Source of the DNA: VYFG01 sp965204165
GTDB lineage: Bacteria; Pseudomonadota; Gammaproteobacteria; Arenicellales; Poriferihabitantaceae
DNA: 64,000 bases
Direction of reading: 5' to 3'
Assembly: GCA_965204165.1 (NCBI GenBank)
Contig: OZ241969.1
Location: forward strand, 3,472,001 to 3,536,000
Shown here: one piece after another, positions 35,592-43,897 of the stretch
Layout: the number at the start of each line of letters is the position of its first letter
Position numbering within the stretch: position 1 is the stretch's first letter
The notes under the pieces: generated by a model
What the model was told of the DNA's origin: nothing
The model's input: the letters and a program-made list of their open reading frames with translations, nothing else
Databases searched by the model: none
Translations under genes and position numbers: made by a program

Positions 35592-35619
35592 GGATATTCA
35601 GAAACTACTTTGAATATCC
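35592..35619. promoter_or_regulatory. Inverted repeat A, operator candidate
   Basis: GGATATTCA (35592-35600) and TGAATATCC (35611-35619) are a perfect 9-bp inverted repeat with a 10-base spacer. It covers the -35 region of the GMC promoter candidate and lies just upstream of the IclR gene start, as expected for an autoregulated repressor. Confidence 0.5.
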
Positions 35620-35636
35620 CGAATTTACTATATAAT
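35609..35636 (+). promoter_or_regulatory. Candidate promoter of the catabolic cluster
   Basis: TTTGAA (35609-35614), a 16-base spacer and a perfect TATAAT (35631-35636) precede the GMC gene by about 60 bases. Inverted repeat A overlaps its -35 and inverted repeat B lies just after its -10. Confidence 0.55.
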
Positions 35637-35648
35637 AGAATCCACATA

Positions 35649-35667
35649 ACGGAACCAGTAGTTCCGT
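35649..35667. promoter_or_regulatory. Inverted repeat B, IclR-type operator candidate
   Basis: ACGGAAC (35649-35655), 5 bases, GTTCCGT (35661-35667): a perfect inverted repeat about 13 bases after the -10 box. Short GAAC/GTTC palindromes of this size are typical of IclR-family sites. Its position at or after the transcription start suggests repression. Confidence 0.5.
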
Positions 35668-35696
35668 TTTAGGGGAATTCGGTATTTTGACTGCGC

Positions 35697-37307
35697 ATGG
35701 CAAACAATTCCGACACCTACGATTTCATCGTGGCCGGGGCGGGTTCCGCTGGATGTGCCATCGCGGCGAGACTGTCCGAGGATGCCGATGTCAGGGTGCT
35801 GCTGCTGGAAGCCGGACGACGGGACACCAACCCCTGGATTCATGTGCCGGTGGGCTACTTCAAGACCATGCATAATCCGTCTGTGGACTGGTGCTACCGA
35901 ACCGATCCGGATCCGGGGCTCAACGGCAGAAGGCTGAACTGGCCCCGGGGCAAGGTGCTGGGCGGGTCCAGTTCTCTGAACGGTCTGCTGTACATCCGCG
36001 GCCAACCCGAGGATTATAACGAATGGTCCGCCATGGGCAATCCGGGCTGGTCCTGGCAGGAGGTGCTGCCCTATTTTCTCAAGTCGGAGAATCAGGAGCG
36101 CGGTGCGAATGCCCATCATGCCTCCGGGGGGCCGCTGACGGTATCCGATATCCGCATGCGGCGGAAGATTACCGACGCCTTCATTGATGCCGCACTGGAA
36201 GCAGGCATTCCGCCCAACGACGATTTCAACGGGGAAAGCCAGGAGGGCGTGGGCTACTTCCAGCTGACCGCCCATGGCGGCAGGCGTTGCAGCACTGCCC
36301 AGGCCTTCCTGAAACCTGCGAAGTCGCGCCCCAACCTGGACGTGGTCACCTCCGCCCATGTCACCAGGCTGACCCGCGAGGGCCGGCGCATCACCGGGGT
36401 GGAATACCGGCGCGGCAGTCAGCTGTTCCATGGCACGAGCCGCCGGGAAACCGTGCTCAGCGCCGGCGCCATCGGCTCCCCGCAACTGCTCCAGCTTTCC
36501 GGCATCGGACCCGGCAACCTCAGCCGGGAAATGGGCATCGAGCCCGTGCTGGACCTGCCCGGTGTCGGGGCGAACCTGCAGGATCACCTGCAGATCCGGG
36601 CCGTGTACAAATGCAGCCAGCCCACCCTGAATGATGAAATCCGCAATCCGCTTCGCAGGCTGCTGATCGGGCTGCAGTACCTGCTTTTCCGCACCGGGCC
36701 CATGACCATGGCGGCCAGCCAGGTGGCCATCTTCACACGCACGTCCGAACGGGCGGAAAGGCCGGACATCCAGTTTCACTTCCAGCCCCTCAGCTCCGAC
36801 AGCCCCGGAGAGGGCACCCACGACTTCTCGGCGTTCACATCCTCGGTCTGTCAACTGCGTCCCACGAGCACCGGACAGGTGAAGATCATCTCCCCGAACC
36901 CGGACGAACATCCGTCCATTCAACCGAACTACCTCAGCACGGAACACGATTGCGAGGTCGCCATCGGGGGCATGAGGGTTTCCCGACGCATCGCATCCAT
37001 GCCGGCCCTGCAGCCGTTCATCACGGATGAATACGATCCGGGGAGTCACGTGCAGACGGACGACCAACTGCTAGAGCATGCACGCAACACGGCCAACACG
37101 ATCTACCACCCGACCGGCACCTGCCGCATGGGACCCGCCGACGAAGCCCGTTCGGTGGTGGATCATCGGCTGCGGGTTCACGGGCTCGACGGCCTTCGCG
37201 TGGCCGACGCCTCCATCATGCCCACCATCGTGTCCGGCAATACCAATGCACCCAGCATCATGATCGGCGAAAAATGCGCCGACATGATCCGGGAGGACTG
37301 GGCATGA
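35697..37307 (+). CDS. GMC-family FAD-dependent alcohol oxidoreductase (choline dehydrogenase-like)
   Basis: The 536-residue flavoprotein shows FIVAGAGSAGCAIAARL (FAD loop), the GMC signature around NWPRGKVLGGSSSLNGLLY and the C-terminal HPTGTCRMG with the active-site His, followed by SGNTNAPSIMIGEK. GMC enzymes oxidise primary alcohols and polyols and pass electrons to a quinone or to oxygen. It is the first gene after the IclR operators and is followed by TRAP transporter genes. It is not part of the described hps set, so its place in the pathway is open. Confidence 0.88.
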   Translation: MANNSDTYDFIVAGAGSAGCAIAARLSEDADVRVLLLEAGRRDTNPWIHVPVGYFKTMHNPSVDWCYRTDPDPGLNGRRLNWPRGKVLGGSSSLNGLLYIRGQPEDYNEWSAMGNPGWSWQEVLPYFLKSENQERGANAHHASGGPLTVSDIRMRRKITDAFIDAALEAGIPPNDDFNGESQEGVGYFQLTAHGGRRCSTAQAFLKPAKSRPNLDVVTSAHVTRLTREGRRITGVEYRRGSQLFHGTSRRETVLSAGAIGSPQLLQLSGIGPGNLSREMGIEPVLDLPGVGANLQDHLQIRAVYKCSQPTLNDEIRNPLRRLLIGLQYLLFRTGPMTMAASQVAIFTRTSERAERPDIQFHFQPLSSDSPGEGTHDFSAFTSSVCQLRPTSTGQVKIISPNPDEHPSIQPNYLSTEHDCEVAIGGMRVSRRIASMPALQPFITDEYDPGSHVQTDDQLLEHARNTANTIYHPTGTCRMGPADEARSVVDHRLRVHGLDGLRVADASIMPTIVSGNTNAPSIMIGEKCADMIREDWA

Positions 37308-37385
37308 GGTCCCAGCCTCCGACCAGGTGCAGGCCCTGCGGCACGGCGGTGCCGGCGGCCCCGCACCTGACGACAGCTTCCGCTT

Positions 37386-37411
37386 CCCCGGTCCCGGTTA
37401 CCGGACCGGGG
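37386..37411. repeat. GC hairpin between the GMC gene and the TRAP receptor gene
   Basis: CCCCGGTCC and GGACCGGGG pair around an 8-base loop within the 172-base gap after the GMC gene. No T-run follows, so it may shape or stabilise the mRNA. Nothing else was recognised in this gap except the GAGG ribosome site of the receptor gene. Confidence 0.5.
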
Positions 37412-37479
37412 GTGCACTCTTCGGTGACTAAGTGATTAGGCACCGTCTATTCATCCAACCAATCGAGGATCATCAAATC

Positions 37480-38583
37480 ATGCTACTCACCAAGAAACAC
37501 CTGGTCGGCGCCGCGGCGGGACTGGCCCTGATGGCCAGTTCCACGGTATTCGCCGAAGTCAAGATCCGGGTCCAGTCGGTGCTGCCGACCAAGGCGGACG
37601 AGATCGTCATGCTGAAGGATTTCGCTGCCAATGTGGCCCAGTTGACCAACAACGAGGTCCAGATCGAGGTGCTGCCTGACGGCGCCGTCGTCAGCGGCCG
37701 TGACATCATGCAGGCAGTGGACAAGGGGCTCGTGGAAGCCGGGTTCGCCTGGACCCATTACTGGTCCGGCATTCATCCGGCCGCCATGCTGTTCGGCTCC
37801 CCCGTCGCCGGTGCGGGCGTGGGCATCGACAACATCGCGTTCATCTCCTGGTTCATGTACGGCGGCGGCAAGGAGCTGTACGACCAGCTCTGGGACGAAA
37901 TGGGTCTCAATGTCCATGGTCTCATGCTGCAGCCCGTGGGCCCGGAAGCACTGGGCTGGTTCAAGGAACCCATCAACAGCATGGACGACTTCCGCAAGTA
38001 CCGGTTCCGCACACCTCCCGGCATCCCCGGGCAGACCTATAAGGATATCGGTGTTGCATCCGTGGCCATGGGCGGGGGCGACATTCTCCCGGCCCTTGAG
38101 AAAGGCGTCATCGACGCCGCGGAATGGTGCTGCCCCAAGCCCGACAGCGTGTTCGGTTTCCAGAAGGTGCTCAAGCACTACTACCTGCAGGGATTGCACC
38201 AGGTCGTGGTCAACGCCGACATCTACATTAACGGCGATGTCTGGAACGGGCTGACCGAAGATCAGCGGCAGGCCATGGTAATTGCCGCGGATGCCTCCCT
38301 GATCCGTTCACTCGGCTACCGGATCTACGAAAACGGCAAGGCCCTCAAGGACCTCACCGAGAACCACGGCGTCATCCTGCACGACACGCCGGCGGATTAC
38401 TTCCCGGCCTACATGAATGCCGCCAAGGCAAGCCTGGAGAAGAACGCCGCAGAAAACGAGTTCTTCGCCAAGGTCTGGCAGTCGCAGAAGGATTTTGCGG
38501 ATCTGGCTGTTCCTTTCTGGGCCGGTGCTCAGGCGTCCAACGCGTCTCTCGGCCAGGCGTACGCCAAGCAGAAGCAGCAGTAA
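37480..38583 (+). CDS. TRAP transporter substrate-binding protein, DctP type
   Basis: ATG 37480, preceded by GAGG, gives 367 residues with a Sec signal peptide (AAAGLALMASSTVFA). The mature part is a DctP-family receptor: IRVQSVLPTKADE, a central FRTPPGIPGQTYKDIGV region with the conserved substrate-binding Arg area, and GGGDILPALEKGVIDAAEW, typical for the mannitol/sulfonate-like DctP branch. It binds substrate in the periplasm for the DctQ and DctM subunits encoded next. With hpsNOP-like genes downstream it corresponds to HpsK. Confidence 0.9.
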   Translation: MLLTKKHLVGAAAGLALMASSTVFAEVKIRVQSVLPTKADEIVMLKDFAANVAQLTNNEVQIEVLPDGAVVSGRDIMQAVDKGLVEAGFAWTHYWSGIHPAAMLFGSPVAGAGVGIDNIAFISWFMYGGGKELYDQLWDEMGLNVHGLMLQPVGPEALGWFKEPINSMDDFRKYRFRTPPGIPGQTYKDIGVASVAMGGGDILPALEKGVIDAAEWCCPKPDSVFGFQKVLKHYYLQGLHQVVVNADIYINGDVWNGLTEDQRQAMVIAADASLIRSLGYRIYENGKALKDLTENHGVILHDTPADYFPAYMNAAKASLEKNAAENEFFAKVWQSQKDFADLAVPFWAGAQASNASLGQAYAKQKQQ

Positions 38584-38611
38584 GGGATTTCGGTTACATT
38601 TAACCGTTCCC

Positions 38612-38646
38612 GGTACGGGAGCGGACCTCGGGTCCGCTCCCGTACC
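38612..38646. repeat. Perfect 16-bp stem hairpin between receptor and permease genes
   Basis: GGTACGGGAGCGGACC (38612-38627) pairs perfectly with 38631-38646 around a TCG loop. It lies 28 bases after the receptor stop and 70 bases before the small permease gene. No T-run follows. Such hairpins downstream of binding-protein genes often protect the upstream mRNA and raise receptor levels over permease. Confidence 0.75.
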
Positions 38647-38716
38647 ACATTAACCGGCGGCGGCACCTGATGCGAGGTCTGCGTCCCGTGTCCGCACGAA
38701 TACCACTGGAGGCATC

Positions 38717-39331
38717 ATGGCGGAACCGATCAAGCCCGAAGAGCTCGAAATCGCCGACGAACTGATTGCCGAGCGGCGTTCGGCCATAGAAGCCGAGATG
38801 CCCCCGGACATGCCTGACTGGATGGCAAAGACCATTCGCGGCATCGACATTTTCAACCTCTGGACCGGGAAGATGGCGGGCTGGCTCCTGTTGCCGCTCT
38901 GCTTGGCCATGGTCTACGAGGTGATCGCACGCAAGTATTTCATTGCCCCGACCATGTGGGCCTACGACATAAGCCGGTTCATGTACGGGGCCATGTTCAC
39001 CCTCGGGGCGGCATACACCCTCTCCGTCGGGGTCCACATCCGTGCGGATTTCCTGTATCGCAACTGGCATCCCCGAACCCAGGGTCTCGTGGACTCGGCC
39101 CTTTACATCCTGTTCTACTTTCCCGGCCTGCTCGTATTCCTCTGGATGTCCATCGACTATGCCTGGGATGCCGTCTCAAGGGGCGAACGGGGCATGGACA
39201 CCGCCTGGATGCCCTACATGGGCCCGATCAAGACGGTACTCCCGGTGGGTATCATATTCCTGCTGATCCAGGGCGTCTCTGAACTGCTGAAAAGTCTTTA
39301 CGCAGCGCGTAAAGGGAGGTGGCCGTTCTGA
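38717..39331 (+). CDS. TRAP transporter small permease, DctQ type
   Basis: The 204-residue protein has a charged N-terminal tail of about 45 residues and four hydrophobic helices, as in DctQ (AGWLLLPLCLAMVYEVIARKY, quoted as AGWLLLPLCLAMVYEV; YGAMFTLGAAYTLSVGVHIR; and two C-terminal helices). A GGAGG site precedes ATG. Its stop overlaps the start of the large subunit gene (TGATG). It would correspond to HpsL. Confidence 0.9.
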   Translation: MAEPIKPEELEIADELIAERRSAIEAEMPPDMPDWMAKTIRGIDIFNLWTGKMAGWLLLPLCLAMVYEVIARKYFIAPTMWAYDISRFMYGAMFTLGAAYTLSVGVHIRADFLYRNWHPRTQGLVDSALYILFYFPGLLVFLWMSIDYAWDAVSRGERGMDTAWMPYMGPIKTVLPVGIIFLLIQGVSELLKSLYAARKGRWPF

Positions 39332-40668
39332 TGTGGGAAGCCCTTGTCAATCTGCAGCCCGAACTCATCGGGCTGATCATGGTAGGCGTCATGCTGTTCG
39401 CCATTTTCGTCGGTTTTCCGATCTCCTTCACCCTGATATTTCTCGGTATGACCTTCGGGCTTTGGGGATTCGGCGAACTGGTGTTCTACCTGATGACGCT
39501 GCAATTCTCTGCGGTCATGCTGGAACAGACGCTGGCGGCGGTGCCGCTGTTCATCTTCATGGGCATCCTGATGGAACAGGCGGGCCTGATGGAGCGTTTG
39601 TTCCAGGCGGTGCAACTGACCCTGTCACGCACCCGGGGAGCGCTCTATATCGCGGTTCTGTTCGTTTCCACGATTTTCGCCGCAGCCACCGGAATCGTCG
39701 GCGCCTCCGTCACCATTCTCGGCATCATGGCGGCAAAGACCATGAACCGGTCCAACTACGACGTGCAGCTTTCCGCCGGATGCATCACCGCGGGCGGCAC
39801 CCTCGGTATCCTGATCCCCCCGAGCATCATGCTGGTGGTGATGGGGCCGATACTGGAAGTGCCGGTGACGGACCTTTTTGCCGCAGCCATCATCCCCGGC
39901 TTCATGCTGGCGTTTCTCTATACCGCCTATGCCCTGATCCGCTGCCAGCTTAACCCTGACCTCGGCCCCCCGCTCCCGGAGGAAATGCAGCCGGAGTCCA
40001 TGGTCGACGTGTTCAAGGAATTCCTCCTGGGGCTGGTTCCGCCGGCGGCGCTGGTGGGATTCGCGCTCGGCAGCATTCTGTTTGGGTTCGCCACGCCCAC
40101 GGAAGCCGCCGGCATGGGCGCCTTCGGTGCGTTCCTGCTGACTGCGGCATACCGGAAGCTGACCTGGAAGGGATTCAAGGACGCCCTGATCAAGACCCTG
40201 GAGATCTCCGCGCTGATCCTGGTGCTGGTTGCAGCGTCAAACTTCTTCGGCGCGGTGTTTTCCCGCCTGGGCACCCCCACCATGCTGACCAACTACCTGC
40301 TGACCATGGATCTTCCGCCCATGGCCATCCTGGTGGTGATCATGGCGCTGATCTTCATTCTCGGATGGCCGCTGGAATGGGTCCCCATCGTGCTGATCAT
40401 CGTGCCGATCCTGCTGCCGCTGGTGGAACAGATGCAGTTTGACCTGATCTGGTTCGGTATCCTGGTGGCGGTCAACCTGCAGACCGCATGGCTGTCGCCG
40501 CCGGTGGCGCTATCGGCCTATTTCCTCAAGGGCGTCGCGCCCTCCTGGGATCTTGCCGATATCTACAAGGGCATGCTGCAGTTCATGCTGGTACAGCTTT
40601 TCGGACTGGTGATGATCATGCTGTTTCCCCAGATTGCACTGTGGTTGCCCGCAGTACTTTCACAATGA
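39331..40668 (+). CDS. TRAP transporter large permease, DctM type
   Basis: The 445-residue channel subunit has about twelve hydrophobic segments and the DctM signature regions TIFAAATGIVGASVTILG and CITAGGTLGILIPPSIMLVV. It drives sodium-coupled import of substrate handed over by the periplasmic receptor. Its start overlaps the small-subunit stop by one base, and its end overlaps the next gene in ATGA, so the dehydrogenase is translationally coupled to the transporter. Confidence 0.92.
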   Translation: MWEALVNLQPELIGLIMVGVMLFAIFVGFPISFTLIFLGMTFGLWGFGELVFYLMTLQFSAVMLEQTLAAVPLFIFMGILMEQAGLMERLFQAVQLTLSRTRGALYIAVLFVSTIFAAATGIVGASVTILGIMAAKTMNRSNYDVQLSAGCITAGGTLGILIPPSIMLVVMGPILEVPVTDLFAAAIIPGFMLAFLYTAYALIRCQLNPDLGPPLPEEMQPESMVDVFKEFLLGLVPPAALVGFALGSILFGFATPTEAAGMGAFGAFLLTAAYRKLTWKGFKDALIKTLEISALILVLVAASNFFGAVFSRLGTPTMLTNYLLTMDLPPMAILVVIMALIFILGWPLEWVPIVLIIVPILLPLVEQMQFDLIWFGILVAVNLQTAWLSPPVALSAYFLKGVAPSWDLADIYKGMLQFMLVQLFGLVMIMLFPQIALWLPAVLSQ

Positions 40669-41966
40669 GCCGGGAATTCATCAAGAAAGCCACCAAGACG
40701 CCGGCGACCGGTGAGGACGACACCCGCCGGACCGTGCAGGAAATGCTGGCCGAAATCGAGGCCGGAGGCGAGGACCGGGCACGCCGGTACGCCATGGAAC
40801 TCGACGGCTGGAACCGGGATATCGTGGTCAGTGCCGCTGAAATCGAGGAGGCCGCCCGCATCCTGCCGGAACAGACCCGCATGGATATCGAGTTCTCCCA
40901 CGAACGGGTCAGGTCCTTCGCCGAGGCGCAACTGGTCAGCATGACCGATTTCGAGACCGAACTGTCCCCTGGCCTGATCGCGGGACAGCGCCTGGTCCCG
41001 GTGAACACGGCTGGCTGCTACATCCCGGGCGGCCGCTACGCCCATATCGCCTCCGCCATCATGAGTGTCACCACGGCGAAGGTCGCAGGCGTCAGGCACG
41101 TGATCGCCTGCTCCCCCACCCACGGCGACCGCGGGGTCCATCCAGCCATTCTCTACGCCGCCAATCTCGCGGGGGCGGACACCATCCTGCACCTGGGGGG
41201 CGTCCAGGGCGTGGCGGCATTGGTGTTCGGCCTGTTCACCGGCCATCCTGCCGACATCATTGTGGGGCCGGGCAACCGTTTCGTGGCGGAAGCCAAGCGG
41301 ATACTCTACGGCCGGGTCGGGATCGACCTCTTCGCCGGCCCCACGGAAATCCTGGTCATCGCCGATGAAACCGCGGACCCCGACATCGTTGCGTCGGACC
41401 TGGCGGGACAGGCGGAGCACGGCACCGATTCCCCAGCCTGGCTGGTGACCACGTCCAGGGACCTGGCTGCCAGGGTCATAGACCTCATGCCCCACTACAT
41501 CGGGCGCATGAGCGAACCCAACCGCAGCACCGCCCTCCAGGCGTGGCGGGACTACGGTGAAGTGGTGCTGGTGGACAGCGACAGTGAGGCGGTCAGGGTC
41601 AGTGATGAATACGCCCCCGAGCACCTGGAGGTGCACTGCGAAAATCTCGACTGGTGGCTGGCCAATCTCACCAACTACGGCTCGCTGTTCCTCGGTGAGC
41701 AGACCACCGTGGCCTACGGCGACAAGTGCTCCGGCCCCAACCACATCCTGCCCACCAAGGGCGCGGCCCGCTACACCGGCGGCCTCAGCGTCGGCAAATT
41801 CATCAAGGTGCTAACCTGGCAACGCATGAGCGAGGAGGCGAACCGGGATGTCGGGGCGGTAACCGCCCGGATCTCCCGGTCCGAAGGCATGGAGGGTCAT
41901 GCCCGGACCGGGGACGACCGTCTGGCGAAATACTTTCCGGGCGAGAGGTTTGACATCGGCACCTGA
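40665..41966 (+). CDS. hpsN: HisD-like dehydrogenase, probable (R)-sulfopropanediol 3-dehydrogenase HpsN
   Basis: The 433-residue protein is a histidinol-dehydrogenase homologue that keeps the zinc and catalytic residues: QAEHGTDS (Gln and His), APEHLE (catalytic Glu-His), GDKCSGPNH (Asp) and EGMEGHARTG (C-terminal His). It overlaps the TRAP permease gene and is followed by an SDR and a zinc alcohol dehydrogenase. No other histidine genes are nearby. That order matches hpsN-hpsO-hpsP with hpsKLM, where HpsN oxidises (R)-DHPS to (R)-sulfolactate with NAD. A different diol or amino-alcohol substrate cannot be excluded. Confidence 0.65.
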   Translation: MSREFIKKATKTPATGEDDTRRTVQEMLAEIEAGGEDRARRYAMELDGWNRDIVVSAAEIEEAARILPEQTRMDIEFSHERVRSFAEAQLVSMTDFETELSPGLIAGQRLVPVNTAGCYIPGGRYAHIASAIMSVTTAKVAGVRHVIACSPTHGDRGVHPAILYAANLAGADTILHLGGVQGVAALVFGLFTGHPADIIVGPGNRFVAEAKRILYGRVGIDLFAGPTEILVIADETADPDIVASDLAGQAEHGTDSPAWLVTTSRDLAARVIDLMPHYIGRMSEPNRSTALQAWRDYGEVVLVDSDSEAVRVSDEYAPEHLEVHCENLDWWLANLTNYGSLFLGEQTTVAYGDKCSGPNHILPTKGAARYTGGLSVGKFIKVLTWQRMSEEANRDVGAVTARISRSEGMEGHARTGDDRLAKYFPGERFDIGT

Positions 41967-42038
41967 CCATGCCGGGCGGCAGTTCCCGGCCAGTGGCACC
42001 AGGACATCGATGCCGGGCACCCTTCCAGGATTCCGACG

Positions 42039-42812
42039 GTGACAGCCGCCGATCCATTACGGGACCGGTTCGGCCTTGACGGCCGCGTCTTCGTGGTCAC
42101 CGGGGCCAGCAGCGGCATTGGCAGGGCAATGGCGGGATTCCTGGCAGAGGCAGGCGCCCGGGTCGTCCTCGTTGCCCGGCGTGCATCCCTGCTCGCCCAG
42201 GCGGTGGAAGAGATCGGCCCGGATCATTGCCGGAGCGTCGCCGCCGACCTGGTACAGCGGGACACCATTGCCGACACCGCCGAGCAGTGCAGCGAACACT
42301 ACGGGCAGGTCGACGGCATCGTCAACGCCGCCGGCGTCAACCTGCGCCAGCCATGGGATGAGGTCACCCCGGATTCCTGGGACCGGACACTCAACCTGAA
42401 TCTCGCCGCGCCGTTTTTCTTCTCCCGCTGTTTCGTTCCCGGAATGCGGGAACGGGGTTACGGCAGGATCATCAATATCGCCTCGCTGCAGTCGGAACGG
42501 GCCTTTCCCGACAGCCTGCCCTATGGTGCTTCCAAGGCGGGCGTCTGCCAGTTGACCCGCGCAATGGCGGAAGCATGGTCGCGTCACGGCATCACCTGCA
42601 ACGCCATTGCACCCGGGTTCTTTCCGACGGATCTCACTACCCCGGTATTCGATCGGGAAGAAATGCGCCTCTGGGCTGCCGGACAGACCACCATGGGACG
42701 GAACGGCGAAATGGAAGACCTCGCCGGCGTCATCATCTTCCTCGCTTCCCCGACTTCCGGCTACATGACCGGCCAGGTCCTGCCGGTGGACGGCGGATTT
42801 ACCGCCCGCTGA
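42039..42812 (+). CDS. hpsO: Short-chain dehydrogenase, probable HpsO
   Basis: A 257-residue SDR from GTG 42039. It has the NAD(P) motif TGASSGIGRAMAGFL, NAAG, catalytic Ser in INIASLQSE, YGASKAGV (Tyr and Lys) and the C-terminal GQVLPVDGGF. In the described DHPS pathway, HpsO and HpsP interconvert the two DHPS enantiomers through a keto intermediate so that HpsN can use both. The assignment rests on gene order; the SDR family itself is certain. Confidence 0.6.
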   Translation: MTAADPLRDRFGLDGRVFVVTGASSGIGRAMAGFLAEAGARVVLVARRASLLAQAVEEIGPDHCRSVAADLVQRDTIADTAEQCSEHYGQVDGIVNAAGVNLRQPWDEVTPDSWDRTLNLNLAAPFFFSRCFVPGMRERGYGRIINIASLQSERAFPDSLPYGASKAGVCQLTRAMAEAWSRHGITCNAIAPGFFPTDLTTPVFDREEMRLWAAGQTTMGRNGEMEDLAGVIIFLASPTSGYMTGQVLPVDGGFTAR

Positions 42813-42865
42813 ACTACATCCCCGGGGGCATGCGGTATCATCGGGCCTGAAATACGATCCGAATC

Positions 42866-43855
42866 ATGAAAGCCCTGGTCTACACTGCGGAGCGCGAAGT
42901 CACCTACCGGGATGAGCCGGAACCCGATGGCCGTGCCGGCGATGCCCTGATATCCATTGAAACCGTGGGCATCTGCGGTTCCGACATGCATGCCTGGATG
43001 GGGCACGACCCCCGCCGGGTCCCGCCGCTGATACTTGGCCACGAGGCGGTCGGCAGGGTACTGGAGGGAAGCGAGCCCGGAAAACGGGTGGTACTGAACC
43101 CCCTGATCACCTGCGGCAGCTGTGACTACTGCCTTGGAGGCCGGCAGAACCTGTGCCCCGAACGGGACCTGATCGGCATGTACCGGCCGGGTGCCTTCGC
43201 CGAGCAGATCGCCATTCCGGAACGCAATCTCATTCCCGTGCCGGATGGGTTGGACAGCACCCGTGCGGCCCTGACAGAACCCGGAGCCACCGCGTTGCAT
43301 GCGGTGACGCTGGCGGAACGAAGCCTGACAAGACCGGTGAGCGAAACCAGGACGCTGGTCATCGGCTCGGGATCCGTCGGCCTGCTGACCGCTCTCGTCC
43401 TCAGGGACAAGGGAGCCGTTTCGGTGGAAATTTACGAAACCAACGGGCTGCGCCGGGAAACCGTCCTGACCCATACGGACATCCCAGTTCGCGATCCGTC
43501 CACGGATCCGTTGCCGGATGACGGCTACGACCTGGTGTTCGACGCCGTCGGCGGAGAAGTCACCCGCAACGCGGCCGTCAGCGCCGTCCGCCCAGGGGGC
43601 GTCATCGTGCACATCGGGCTCATGGACAACCAGGGCGGGATGGACATCCGCAGAATGACTCTCCAGGAGATCACGTTCATCGGTTGCTATACCTATTCCC
43701 CCCTGGACCTGCGGGTCACACTGTCAAAGATTCACCAGGGCGCACTGGGGGATCTCGGGTGGATCGAGACCCGCCCCCTGGCGGAAGGCGGACCGGCATT
43801 CAACGATCTCCACGCGGGACTGTGCGGCAGTCCCAAGATCGTCCTCACACTATAA
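42866..43855 (+). CDS. hpsP: Zinc-dependent alcohol dehydrogenase (MDR), probable HpsP
   Basis: The 329-residue medium-chain dehydrogenase has catalytic-zinc ligands in GICGSDMHAW and GHEAVGRV, four structural-zinc Cys in CGSCDYCLGGRQNLC, and a Rossmann loop VIGSGSVGLLTAL. It follows the SDR by 53 bases. It likely oxidises or reduces the secondary hydroxyl of DHPS together with HpsO. Other polyol substrates are possible. Confidence 0.6.
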   Translation: MKALVYTAEREVTYRDEPEPDGRAGDALISIETVGICGSDMHAWMGHDPRRVPPLILGHEAVGRVLEGSEPGKRVVLNPLITCGSCDYCLGGRQNLCPERDLIGMYRPGAFAEQIAIPERNLIPVPDGLDSTRAALTEPGATALHAVTLAERSLTRPVSETRTLVIGSGSVGLLTALVLRDKGAVSVEIYETNGLRRETVLTHTDIPVRDPSTDPLPDDGYDLVFDAVGGEVTRNAAVSAVRPGGVIVHIGLMDNQGGMDIRRMTLQEITFIGCYTYSPLDLRVTLSKIHQGALGDLGWIETRPLAEGGPAFNDLHAGLCGSPKIVLTL

Positions 43856-43897
43856 TCCCGCTTCGCCCGGAAACCGGGATTCAGACCCGTTCAAACC

